DNA of 64,000 nt from Pseudomonas sp. R28(2017). Its GTDB lineage: Bacteria > Pseudomonadota > Gammaproteobacteria > Pseudomonadales > Pseudomonadaceae. Every line of letters starts with the position of its first letter. Position 1 is the first letter of the stretch. The position numbers and the translations under genes are program-made. Shown piece by piece: positions 57,480 through 64,000 of the stretch. The stretch lies in assembly GCF_002112505.1 (NCBI RefSeq), contig NZ_NEHW01000016.1:55654-119653 (forward strand), in the 5' to 3' direction. Under the pieces are notes generated by a model, which saw only the letters and a program-made list of their open reading frames with translations, did not search any database and was not told the origin of the DNA.

Positions 57480-58174
57480 CGGCTCCCCTGACGGGCCGGC
57501 ACGCAGGTGCCGCGCAGGAAGAACGTTTCGGGTTCAGGCGCCTTCGCTTCCAGGAAGGCCGCATACTTTTTCTTGATCTTGGGCAATTCGTACAAAGCTT
57601 TCACACCATGCTTGGCGGAGTTGCGAATGACCGAGGACGGGTTGAAGTAGCCCTCGGCGTTGTCCAGCGTCAGCACGAATGGCGGCAGCCCTGCCCGCAT
57701 CAGCAGATAGCTGACGATAAGCGACCCCGTGCGGTTGTTCCCTTCGATGAACAACTGCGGCTTGCTGAGGATGCGCACATAGACACCGGCCGCCCGCTTC
57801 CAGATCGACTCGCTGCGGTACGAGCAGTACCAGTTGTACAGGTCCTTGATGCCGCCTTCGACGTTGTTGAAAAAGCGTGCCTCGGTGGCCTCGAGGTGTG
57901 GGGCGAACTCGCGGCGGCGCGCCGGGTCGCTGCCGCACAGCACGGTGGCGTTGATCTCCAGCATCAGGTTCAGCTGCTGCAGGTCGAACAGGTCCACACC
58001 CCGTGCGACATAGTCGTCAATCAGGGCATAGCCTTCAAGCACATTGAGCAGCACCTCGTCGGTGAACGGATCACGCGGCTCGGTGAAGTGCTGGCTGAGT
58101 TCGCCAAAGCGGCCCTGCACCTCGCGCAGTGCGCGCTCTACCGCTGGCAGGTCAAGACGACATGTCGCATCCAT
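57476..58174 (-). CDS. Fic-domain-like protein with degenerate active site (Gln for His)
   Basis: A 232-residue protein with the Fic helical core: an N-terminal segment VLLNVLEGYALIDDYVARGV and a Fic loop at residues 138-151 reading KPQLFIEGNNRTGS. The consensus is HPFx(D/E)GN(G/K)R. Phe142, Glu144, Gly145, Asn146 and Arg148 remain, but the catalytic His is Gln140 (codon CAG) and the second Gly is Asn. Canonical AMPylation is therefore doubtful. Relaxed Fic members (Doc-like kinases, phosphocholine transferases, pseudoenzymes) exist. It precedes the HAD gene in the same operon. Confidence 0.72.
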   Translation of the reverse strand: MDATCRLDLPAVERALREVQGRFGELSQHFTEPRDPFTDEVLLNVLEGYALIDDYVARGVDLFDLQQLNLMLEINATVLCGSDPARRREFAPHLEATEARFFNNVEGGIKDLYNWYCSYRSESIWKRAAGVYVRILSKPQLFIEGNNRTGSLIVSYLLMRAGLPPFVLTLDNAEGYFNPSSVIRNSAKHGVKALYELPKIKKKYAAFLEAKAPEPETFFLRGTCVPARQGSR

Positions 58175-58212
58175 TGGTAATCTCTTGAAACAGAACAGAG
58201 GTAAAAGCGACC

Positions 58213-58244
58213 CACCCCGCTCGGCCTTCCTGGCCTGCGGGGTG
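58213..58244. terminator. Stem-loop after pstB, weak terminator candidate
   Basis: CACCCCGC (58213-58220) pairs with GCGGGGTG (58237-58244), with an inner GGCC/GGCC pairing. On the minus strand it is followed by GGTCGCTTTT, a short U-tract at some distance. It would close the pstSCAB operon in the place where phoU is normally found. Confidence 0.55.
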
Positions 58245-58269
58245 AGTCACCTGGCGGGTGCCGGCGGGT

Positions 58270-59088
58270 TCAGCTGAACTTGCCGCTGATGTAGTCACTG
58301 GTCAGCTGTTCACGCGGGTTCTGGAAGATCTGCGTGGTCGGGCCCATCTCCACCAGGTAGCCGGTGCGGGTGCCCTGGGAAATGTCCACCGAGAAGAACG
58401 CCGTGGTGTCGGCCACCCGGATCGCCTGCTGCATGTTGTGGGTCACGAGGGCGATGGTGTAGTCCTTCTTCAGCTCGACCATCAGCTCTTCCACGCGGCG
58501 GGTAGCGATCGGGTCGAGTGCCGAGCACGGCTCGTCGAGCAGCAGCACTTCCGGCTCGGTGGCGATGGCACGGGCGATGCACAGGCGCTGCTGCTGGCCG
58601 CCGGACAGCGACAGGCCGCTGACCTTGAGCTTGTCCTTGACCTCGTCCCACAGCGCGGCGCCTTGCAGGGCGTGCTTGACGCGGTCGCCGATGTCACCCT
58701 TGTAGCGGTTCAGGCGCAGGCCGAAGGCAACGTTGTCGAAGATGCTCATGGAGAACGGGTTCGGCTGCTGGAACACCATGCCGATGTAGCGGCGCACCAC
58801 CACCGGGTCCACGCCCTTGCCATACACATCCTGGCCAAGGAAGTGCACATGGCCCTCGAAGCGGAAGCCCTTGACCAGGTCGTTCATGCGGTTGAGGCTG
58901 CGCAGCACGGTACTCTTGCCGCAGCCGGACGGGCCGATGAAGCCGGTGATCTCGTTCTTGCGGATCGGTACATGGCTGTCGCGGACCGCCATGAAGTTGC
59001 CGTAGAAAATCTTGTCCAGCTTGCAGTCCATGACGATTGGCGCTTCGCTGACCAAGGGAGCGGCTCTTTGCGCTGTTGATACGTTCAC
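58270..59088 (-). CDS. pstB: PstB phosphate ABC transporter ATPase
   Basis: A 272-residue ATPase: Walker A GPSGCGKST, signature LSGGQQQRLCIARAI, Walker B VLLLDEPCSALDPIATRR and switch VTHNMQQAIRVAD. DEPCSALDP is the PstB hallmark. The start is GTG 59088 with AAGGGAG 9 nt upstream; an internal ATG at residue 20 is an alternative. It powers PstCA phosphate import. Unlike the usual order, no phoU gene follows. Confidence 0.95.
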   Translation of the reverse strand: MNVSTAQRAAPLVSEAPIVMDCKLDKIFYGNFMAVRDSHVPIRKNEITGFIGPSGCGKSTVLRSLNRMNDLVKGFRFEGHVHFLGQDVYGKGVDPVVVRRYIGMVFQQPNPFSMSIFDNVAFGLRLNRYKGDIGDRVKHALQGAALWDEVKDKLKVSGLSLSGGQQQRLCIARAIATEPEVLLLDEPCSALDPIATRRVEELMVELKKDYTIALVTHNMQQAIRVADTTAFFSVDISQGTRTGYLVEMGPTTQIFQNPREQLTSDYISGKFS

Positions 59089-59106
59089 GGTCGAATGCTC
59101 CCTTTC

Positions 59107-60000
59107 TCAGTACTTGGGCTTGCCGAAGATACGGCTAAGAATGTTGACTACCAGCACGATCATCACCAACACCAGCGAGGCCGCCCAGGCGAGCTCCAGC
59201 TGGTTGTCGAACGGCATGCCGGAGAAGTTGTAGATCAGTACGGCAAGCGATGCCGTGGGGTTCATGACGGCCAGGCTGCCGTCGTGGTAGATCCAGTAGT
59301 TGCTGAACAACGCGGTGAACAGCAGCGGCGCCGTTTCACCGGCAGCGCGGGCCACCGCCAGCATGACGCCGGTGAGGATGGCCGGCATGCCGGTCGGCAG
59401 GACGATCTTCCAGATCACCTGGGCACGGGTGCAGCCCATGCCGTACGCGGCGTCCTTCATGATCTTGGGCACCATCTTCATGGCTTCTTCAGCGGTCAGC
59501 ACGACGATCGGCAGCATCAGTACCGCCAGCGCCACGCCACCGGCCGGGGCCGAGTAGGTACCGGTGGTCATCACCACCAGGGCGTAGGCGAATACACCGG
59601 CGAGGATCGACGGCAGGCCGGTGAGCATCTTCGCGGCAAAGCGCGAGGCGTTCGCCAGCTTGCTCTCGGGCCCGAGTTCGGCAAGGAACACCGCCGCGAG
59701 GATGCCGACCGGCACCGCGATGGCGGCGGCAATGCCGACCATGGCGAAGGTACCGGCCATGGCGTTGCCAAAACCACCGCCCATCTCAAAGCCGGTAGGT
59801 GGCAGCTCGGTGAACACTTCCAGGTTCAGGCGCGCACCACCGCGGGAAATCAGCATGTACAGCACGGAAATCAGCGGCACGCTGGCCAGCAGGGCCACGC
59901 ACCAGACCAGGGTGGTCAGCACCAGGCTGCGCAGCGCGCGGCCTTCGAAGCGGCGCTGCAGGCTGGGCAGTGCGGTGGATGCCGCGGTCAGGTCAGTCAT
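59107..60000 (-). CDS. pstA: PstA phosphate ABC transporter permease
   Basis: A 297-residue, six-helix permease: LVLTTLVWCVALLASVPLIS, PVGILAAVFLAEL, the coupling loop EEAMKMVPKIMKDAAYGMGC and RAAGETAPLLFTALFSNYW, matching PstA. The ATG overlaps the pstC stop by 4 nt. Together with PstC it forms the inner-membrane channel for phosphate. Confidence 0.95.
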   Translation of the reverse strand: MTDLTAASTALPSLQRRFEGRALRSLVLTTLVWCVALLASVPLISVLYMLISRGGARLNLEVFTELPPTGFEMGGGFGNAMAGTFAMVGIAAAIAVPVGILAAVFLAELGPESKLANASRFAAKMLTGLPSILAGVFAYALVVMTTGTYSAPAGGVALAVLMLPIVVLTAEEAMKMVPKIMKDAAYGMGCTRAQVIWKIVLPTGMPAILTGVMLAVARAAGETAPLLFTALFSNYWIYHDGSLAVMNPTASLAVLIYNFSGMPFDNQLELAWAASLVLVMIVLVVNILSRIFGKPKY

Positions 60001-60965
60001 TGTTTGTTACCCCGCTGGGCGTAGAGCATGATCAGCGACCCGAACACGTTCACCAGCAAGGTGATGAACATCAGGACCAGTGCGGCATACATCAGCACTT
60101 CGACCTCGTTCGGCCCGGCCTCCGGGAAGTTCAGCGCCAGCAAGGCTGCCAGCGTGTTGGCCGGGGCAAACAGCGAAAGGGTGATGGTGTTGGCGTTACC
60201 TACCAGCATTGCCAGGGCCATGGTTTCGCCCAGTGCGCGGCCAAGGCCCAGCACCAGGGAGCCGAAGATGCCGGTGGCGGCCGACGGCACCATCACCTTG
60301 AGGATGGCTTCCCAATGGGTGGTGCCCATGCCGTAGGCGGCCTGCTTGGTCTTCATCGGTACGCTGGTCAGCGCATCCTGGGACACCGCGGCAATGGTCG
60401 GCAGGATCATGATCGCCAGCACCAACGCCGCCGGCAGCAGGCCGGGGCCACTCAGGGAGGTGCCGAAGAACGGGATCCAGCCCAACTCGCTGTTCAGCCA
60501 GGCGGTCAGCGGCCGGATGGCCGGAATCACGACATAGATGCCCCACAGGCCGTAAACGACGCTGGGGATGGCGGCGAGCAGCTCGACGATGGTGCGAAAC
60601 ACCGCGGCAAGCCTCGCCGGCAAGAAATCCTGGGTGAGGAAAATGGCCATGCTGACGCCGAAGAAACCCGCGATCAACAAGGCGATCAGGGCGCTGTAAA
60701 GCGTGCCCCAGATGGCGGGCAAAATGCCGTACTTGCCCTGGTTGACGTCCCACACACTGCCGAACAGCACGTCAAACCCGTGCTTTTCCATGCCTGGAAG
60801 TGCTTTGCGTCCTACTTCGTATACCAACGCGAATACCAGCGCGAGAATCAGCACCACACCGATGCGTGCAAGGGCACGGAAGGTGCGATCGACCAGGAAG
60901 TCCTTGGTGGACGGCGGCTGGCACGCGGAGTCTGGGTTATCCGGTATGGCAAAAGGTGTGTTCAT
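59997..60965 (-). CDS. pstC: PstC phosphate ABC transporter permease
   Basis: Start ATG 60965 (MNTPFAIPDNPDSACQPPST); the open frame runs further upstream without ribosome site. In the 322-residue permease, PAIWGTLYSALIALLIAGFF, ELLAAIPSVVYGLWGIYVVI, the coupling loop SVPMKTKQAAYGMGTTHWEA and GLGRALGETMALAMLVGNAN are PstC signatures. The 73-nt gap to pstS contains a strong hairpin (60995-61026) expected to favour pstS mRNA over the rest of the operon. Confidence 0.94.
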   Translation of the reverse strand: MNTPFAIPDNPDSACQPPSTKDFLVDRTFRALARIGVVLILALVFALVYEVGRKALPGMEKHGFDVLFGSVWDVNQGKYGILPAIWGTLYSALIALLIAGFFGVSMAIFLTQDFLPARLAAVFRTIVELLAAIPSVVYGLWGIYVVIPAIRPLTAWLNSELGWIPFFGTSLSGPGLLPAALVLAIMILPTIAAVSQDALTSVPMKTKQAAYGMGTTHWEAILKVMVPSAATGIFGSLVLGLGRALGETMALAMLVGNANTITLSLFAPANTLAALLALNFPEAGPNEVEVLMYAALVLMFITLLVNVFGSLIMLYAQRGNKQ

Positions 60966-60994
60966 TTGGCTGATTCCGGGACTAAGGGCAAACA

Positions 60995-61026
60995 CGCCCG
61001 GCACGGTGACCCCACCACGCCGGGCG
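60995..61026. other. pstS-pstC intercistronic hairpin
   Basis: CGCCCGGC...GCCGGGCG with an inner GGTG-ACCC-CACC stem. It lies right after the pstS stop. No U-tract follows, so it fits a 3' stabiliser or attenuator that raises binding-protein yield relative to the permeases. Confidence 0.6.
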
Positions 61027-61038
61027 CGCCTGAGGGTG

Positions 61039-62067
61039 TTACTGGATGCTCTGCGACGCTTTGCGCACTTCGTCGACAACCGACGGAGGCAGCGGGATGT
61101 AGCCCATCGAGTCGGCGATCTTCTGACCATGGGTCAGGCCGTACTCGACCATGTCACGCATGGCCTTGGCCTTTTCCGGGCTGCCGTTGTCCTTGCGGAA
61201 GATCATCCAGGTGTAGGAGGTGATCGGGTAGGACTTGGCACCTTCCGGGTCTGGCAGGTGAGCAATCAGGTTTTCCGGCATCTTCACCGCCGCGAGCGCC
61301 TCGGCACCGCTTTCGGCGTTCGGCACGACGTATTGGCCGGCCTTGTTTTCCAGCGAGGCGAAATCGACCTTGGCCAGCTTGGCGAAGCCGTATTCGATGT
61401 AGCCGATGGCGCCCGGGGTCTGGCGAACGGTGGCGGTCACGCCGTCGTTCTTCGGCGACTTGATGAACTTGTCGGTGGCCGGCCAGTTGACGGTGTTGCC
61501 TTCACCCAGGTCTTTCTTGAAGTCGGCGTTGATGGCCGACAGGTGCTTGGTGAAGACCGCGTTGGTACCGCTGGAGTCGGCACGCACGACCACGGTGATC
61601 GGCATGTCAGGCAGTTTCAGCTCTGGGTTGGCCTTGACGATCTGTGGGTCGTTCCACTTGGTGATCTTGCCGAGGAAGATGTTGGAGTACACCTCGCGCG
61701 GCAGCTTCAGGCCTTTCGGGTTGCCCGGCAGGTTGTAGGCCAGGACGATTTCACCGGCGGTCATCGGCAGCAGCTGCACGCCCTCGCCGACCTTGGCAAT
61801 GTCTGCTTCGCTCATGGCCGAGTCGCTGGCGGCGAAGTCGACGGTCTTGTTCAGGAAGTCCTGAACACCTGCCCCGCTCCCCTTGGACTGGTAGTCGACG
61901 GTGACGCCAGCGGTGTTCTTGCTGAAGTCCTTGAACCAGGTCAGGTAGATCGGTGCAGGGAAACTGGCGCCGGAACCGGTCAGGCGAACGTTGTCTGCGG
62001 CAAAGGCCGAAGTGGCGCTAAGCGAGACGGCAACGGCGAGTGCAGCAGACTTCATCAGGCGTATCAT
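61039..62067 (-). CDS. pstS: PstS periplasmic phosphate-binding protein
   Basis: Start ATG 62067 (MIRLMKSAALAVAVSLSATS) with CGGAGCG upstream. The 342-residue protein has a Sec signal (1-24, SAFA|AD), then the phosphate-pocket motifs TGSGASFPAPIYLTWF, SKGSGAGVQDF, ASDSAMSEADI and RADSSGTNAVFTKHLS. It binds inorganic phosphate and delivers it to PstCA. A Pho box lies 45 nt upstream of the start (62112-62130). The mature protein resembles the E. coli-type PstS rather than the DING type. Confidence 0.95.
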   Translation of the reverse strand: MIRLMKSAALAVAVSLSATSAFAADNVRLTGSGASFPAPIYLTWFKDFSKNTAGVTVDYQSKGSGAGVQDFLNKTVDFAASDSAMSEADIAKVGEGVQLLPMTAGEIVLAYNLPGNPKGLKLPREVYSNIFLGKITKWNDPQIVKANPELKLPDMPITVVVRADSSGTNAVFTKHLSAINADFKKDLGEGNTVNWPATDKFIKSPKNDGVTATVRQTPGAIGYIEYGFAKLAKVDFASLENKAGQYVVPNAESGAEALAAVKMPENLIAHLPDPEGAKSYPITSYTWMIFRKDNGSPEKAKAMRDMVEYGLTHGQKIADSMGYIPLPPSVVDEVRKASQSIQ

Positions 62068-62111
62068 GGAAAAGCGCTCCGTGTGATGGCCGGCACACTT
62101 TGCAGCAGCTG

Positions 62112-62130
62112 TGTTACAGCTTTGTGACTG
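62112..62130 (-). promoter_or_regulatory. Pho box (PhoB site) upstream of pstS
   Basis: On the minus strand CAGTCACAAAGCTGTAACA, two direct repeats of CTGTCAT type separated by four nt (CAGTCAC-AAAG-CTGTAAC). It matches the E. coli pstS Pho box at about 15 of 19 positions. It puts the operon under phosphate-starvation control. Confidence 0.75.
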
Positions 62131-62279
62131 TTGAATGGCAATAGCGCCATTCACCCCTCTAGAACGGGGTAAACAGGCCGTCGATATTCATTTCGTAGTA
62201 ACCAAATATGACTAAGCACCTTGCCATCATTGCCCGACGCCACAATCAGCCATGATTCCCGCCTTGATGAGTCGTGGGC

Positions 62280-62771
62280 TCAGAGCGCCATGACCATCTC
62301 ATGCCAGGCCATGCCACCATGGTCCGAGGGCGACGGCCGCACGTACTGGTAGCCCATCTTGCGGTACAGCTCGACATGCTGTTGCTTGCACATCAGGTGG
62401 ATGGTCTGTTTGCCCTGCGCCCGCATGCGCGTGATGAACTCGCTCATCAGCCGCCTGGCGTAACCCTGGCCCTGATGGGCCGTGTCCACCACCACCGACA
62501 TGATCACCACGTTGGGCGCCTGCGGGTCGTGGCCGACCAGCTCCTTGAAGGCCTCGTCGGACATCACCACCTCATGGGCACAACCACTGTTGATGAAACC
62601 GACGATGCCATGGGCGTCTTCGAGCAGCAGGAAGCCTTCAGGGTATTGGCTGATGCGCGTGCGGATCTTCTCCAGCGTGGCCGCTTCGTCACCTTCGTAG
62701 GCACCGATTTCGATCGCGAAGCAGCGCTCGGCGTCAGCGATGACGGGTTGGCGGAATGACATGTTGCTCAT
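62280..62771 (-). CDS. GNAT-family N-acetyltransferase
   Basis: A 163-residue GNAT protein. It begins MSNMSFRQPVIADAERCFAI, and the acetyl-CoA site is VDTAHQGQGYARRLMSEFI (motif A, Q/R-x-x-G-x-G/A) followed by IHLMCKQQHVELYRKMGYQY. It resembles arylalkylamine/serotonin N-acetyltransferase-like GNATs. ATG 62771 has AGGCCTGCCC upstream. Substrate unknown. It is monocistronic, on the same strand as pstS but separated from it by the Pho-box region. Confidence 0.87.
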   Translation of the reverse strand: MSNMSFRQPVIADAERCFAIEIGAYEGDEAATLEKIRTRISQYPEGFLLLEDAHGIVGFINSGCAHEVVMSDEAFKELVGHDPQAPNVVIMSVVVDTAHQGQGYARRLMSEFITRMRAQGKQTIHLMCKQQHVELYRKMGYQYVRPSPSDHGGMAWHEMVMAL

Positions 62772-62938
62772 GGGCAGGCCTGCATAAATGAAATGATCGT
62801 GGCACTAGGGTAATTGAGCCGAGCGGCAAACCCCGCATTCTTTTCCAGGCCTATCATTGAACGCCTGCAGTGCGCTGGCCTCCCACCTTCTATGCAGGGC
62901 GAACAGCGCACTGCCTATTCACCCCCGGAGGAGCTCGC

Positions 62939-63622
62939 ATGAAAAAGATCCTGATGGTGCTCACGTCGCATGACCAGCTGGGTGACACCGGCAAGAAGAC
63001 CGGCTTCTGGCTGGAAGAATTCGCCGCACCCTATTACGTGTTCGTCGACGCCAATGCCGACGTCACCCTCGCCTCGCCCAAAGGCGGCCAGCCGCCGCTG
63101 GACCCGAAAAGCGACGAACCGGACGCCCAGACCGACGCCACCCGGCGCTTCGCCAGCGACACCGACGGGCAGATGGCCCTGGCCGACACCGTGCCCCTGG
63201 GTGAAATCGACCCCTACCACTTCGATGCGGTGTTCTACCCCGGTGGCCACGGGCCGCTGTGGGACCTGGCCGAAGACGCCGACTCGAAGACCTTGCTCGA
63301 AGCCTTCTATGCCGCCAACAAGCCGATTGCCGCCGTGTGCCACGCGCCAGGCGTGTTCAAGCACGTCAAGGCGCCAGACGGGCATCCGGTGGTCAAGGGC
63401 AAGCAGGTGACCGGCTTCGCCAACAGTGAAGAACAGGCCGTCGGGCTCACCGAGGTGGTGCCTTTCCTGGTGGAAGACATGCTCAAGGCCCATGGCGGCC
63501 AGTACTCCAAGGCGGCGGACTGGGCAAGCCATGTGGTCGAGGACGGCCACCTGATCACCGGCCAGAACCCTGCCTCATCCGAGGCCGCGGCCGAGGCATT
63601 GCTCAAACGCCTGGCGCGCTGA
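62939..63622 (+). CDS. DJ-1/PfpI-superfamily protein (Hsp31-like glyoxalase III/deglycase class)
   Basis: Start ATG 62939 (MKKILMVLTSHDQLGDTGKK) with GGAGGAG. The 227-residue protein has the class I glutamine amidotransferase-like fold with Cys in the nucleophile elbow AVCHAPGVF (about residue 138), Glu in TGFWLEEFAAPYYVF and FYPGGHGPLWDLAED. These define the Hsp31-like branch with glyoxalase III or protein/nucleotide deglycase activity. It probably detoxifies methylglyoxal-type carbonyls in the cytoplasm. It is followed by an inverted repeat (63631-63664). Confidence 0.88.
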   Translation: MKKILMVLTSHDQLGDTGKKTGFWLEEFAAPYYVFVDANADVTLASPKGGQPPLDPKSDEPDAQTDATRRFASDTDGQMALADTVPLGEIDPYHFDAVFYPGGHGPLWDLAEDADSKTLLEAFYAANKPIAAVCHAPGVFKHVKAPDGHPVVKGKQVTGFANSEEQAVGLTEVVPFLVEDMLKAHGGQYSKAADWASHVVEDGHLITGQNPASSEAAAEALLKRLAR

Positions 63623-63630
63623 CACCGATC

Positions 63631-63664
63631 GGGCCCGGGCAGCCGAACAGGTCGCCTGCCCGGG
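63631..63664. terminator. Inverted repeat after the DJ-1-like gene, terminator candidate
   Basis: GCCCGGGCAG and CTGCCCGGGC, a perfect 10-bp stem with a 12-14-nt loop, 8 nt after the stop codon. No T-run follows directly, so it is a weak intrinsic terminator at best. Confidence 0.55.
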
Positions 63665-63949
63665 CTCCGTGAATGCACGACTACTTTGTAACTTCTTGAT
63701 TCAGTAAAATTTTTAGATCGGGTTCACGGGTGAAGCCCTTGTTGGCCGCGCAACGGCCGCAAAGCAGCGCCAGTGCTGAGCCGGCGCCCTTCTCCAAACG
63801 CCGGGCGCTCGCAAACTATGTAGGAAAGCGTGAAATTTCTCGGTTTCCCGGTCCTACAAACGCCTGTTTAACCTCAACACACCGTTCATTGCTGCCCCTT
63901 CGATCATTGCCCTAACCTCCGAACGCTTCTCGCATTCAAGGACAACGCA
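63665..63949. other. Intergenic region with a TGTAGGA...TCCTACA inverted repeat
   Basis: The 327-nt gap between the DJ-1-like gene and the last start codon holds no convincing gene. Besides the stem at 63631-63664 it contains TGTAGGA (63819-63825) facing TCCTACA (63852-63858), with inner GGAAA/TTTCC pairing, and an AT-rich patch near 63690-63715 (AAAATTTTTAGATC). The promoter of the next gene probably lies here. Confidence 0.45.
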
Positions 63950-64000
63950 ATGATCATGGACCTGGCCGCGCGCCTGACGCCGCAGCATCGCCGACTGTTC
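63950..64000 (+). CDS. Start of an unidentified gene (cut by window edge)
   Basis: ATG 63950, with AAGGA 7 nt upstream, opens a frame of 17 codons to the edge (MIMDLAARLTPQHRRLF). A second ATG lies two codons later. The fragment is too short to name a family. Confidence 0.5.
   Translation, partial: MIMDLAARLTPQHRRLF

Overview
The window reads as a chromosomal segment of a gamma-proteobacterial Pseudomonas, most likely of the P. putida group. The basis is uniformly high GC, several REP/REPIN palindromes of the GTGGGAGCGGGC type that close convergent gene pairs, and Pseudomonas-style gene sets (aruHI/aruRS, pst with a Pho box, arsRBC). Nearly all of the 64 kb is coding. I see no rRNA, tRNA, CRISPR array, integrase or insertion sequence.

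Region 1 (1-19580) is a steroid or bile-acid catabolic island. A long minus-strand operon (8686 down to 1) encodes a short-chain dehydrogenase, a MaoC/DUF35 fusion, a small MaoC hydratase, an Ltp2-type aldolase, four acyl-CoA dehydrogenases that look like two heteromeric pairs, and an acyl-CoA ligase that runs off the left edge. This is the enzyme set that removes a steroid side chain by CoA-dependent oxidation and retro-aldol cleavage. A divergent crotonase follows. Next come a 3-ketosteroid-Delta1-dehydrogenase, a second KstD-like flavoprotein (probably a Delta4-dehydrogenase) and a 3beta/17beta-HSD-like SDR. Then come a Tat-exported amidase and a steroid-aldehyde-dehydrogenase-like enzyme. 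Divergent from these are a flavin reductase with a MarR-like tail and an MFS transporter. A 16-bp near-palindrome, TCGTCnnAnCGGACnA, occurs four times, in the three intergenic regions where transcription of these units should begin. I propose it as the operator of an unseen regulator.

Region 2 (19559-23331) is a bufferin (copper-binding RiPP) locus: BufA1 precursor, MNIO enzyme BufB, BufC and a DoxX protein. The divergent strand carries an ECF sigma factor and its NrsF-type membrane anti-sigma. The element TGTAACC-N16-CGAACT occurs once on each strand between the two units, which suggests autoregulation.

Region 3 (23335-34999) holds a polyamine-type binding protein, a class III aminotransferase and a LuxR regulator, divergent from a DadA/PuuB-like oxidase. 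It also holds a flavodoxin-fold quinone reductase and a Dpp/Opp-like ABC transporter with a Tat-type binding protein, divergent from an Rrf2 regulator across two abutting palindromes.

Region 4 (35237-50729) resembles the arginine transaminase (aru) locus: aldehyde dehydrogenase, aruH, aruI, an NDP-forming CoA ligase, an acyl-CoA dehydrogenase, a crotonase, an amino-acid permease, and a three-gene sensory module (hybrid kinase, periplasmic binding protein, OmpR-type regulator). A TetR/crotonase divergent pair follows.

Region 5 (50943-64000) has arsR-arsB-arsC behind a palindromic operator, two YkuD-type proteins, an NCS1 transporter with a 24-bp palindrome upstream, a Fic-like/HAD gene pair, a pstSCAB operon with a Pho box but no phoU, a GNAT acetyltransferase, an Hsp31-like DJ-1/PfpI protein, and the first codons of an unidentified gene.
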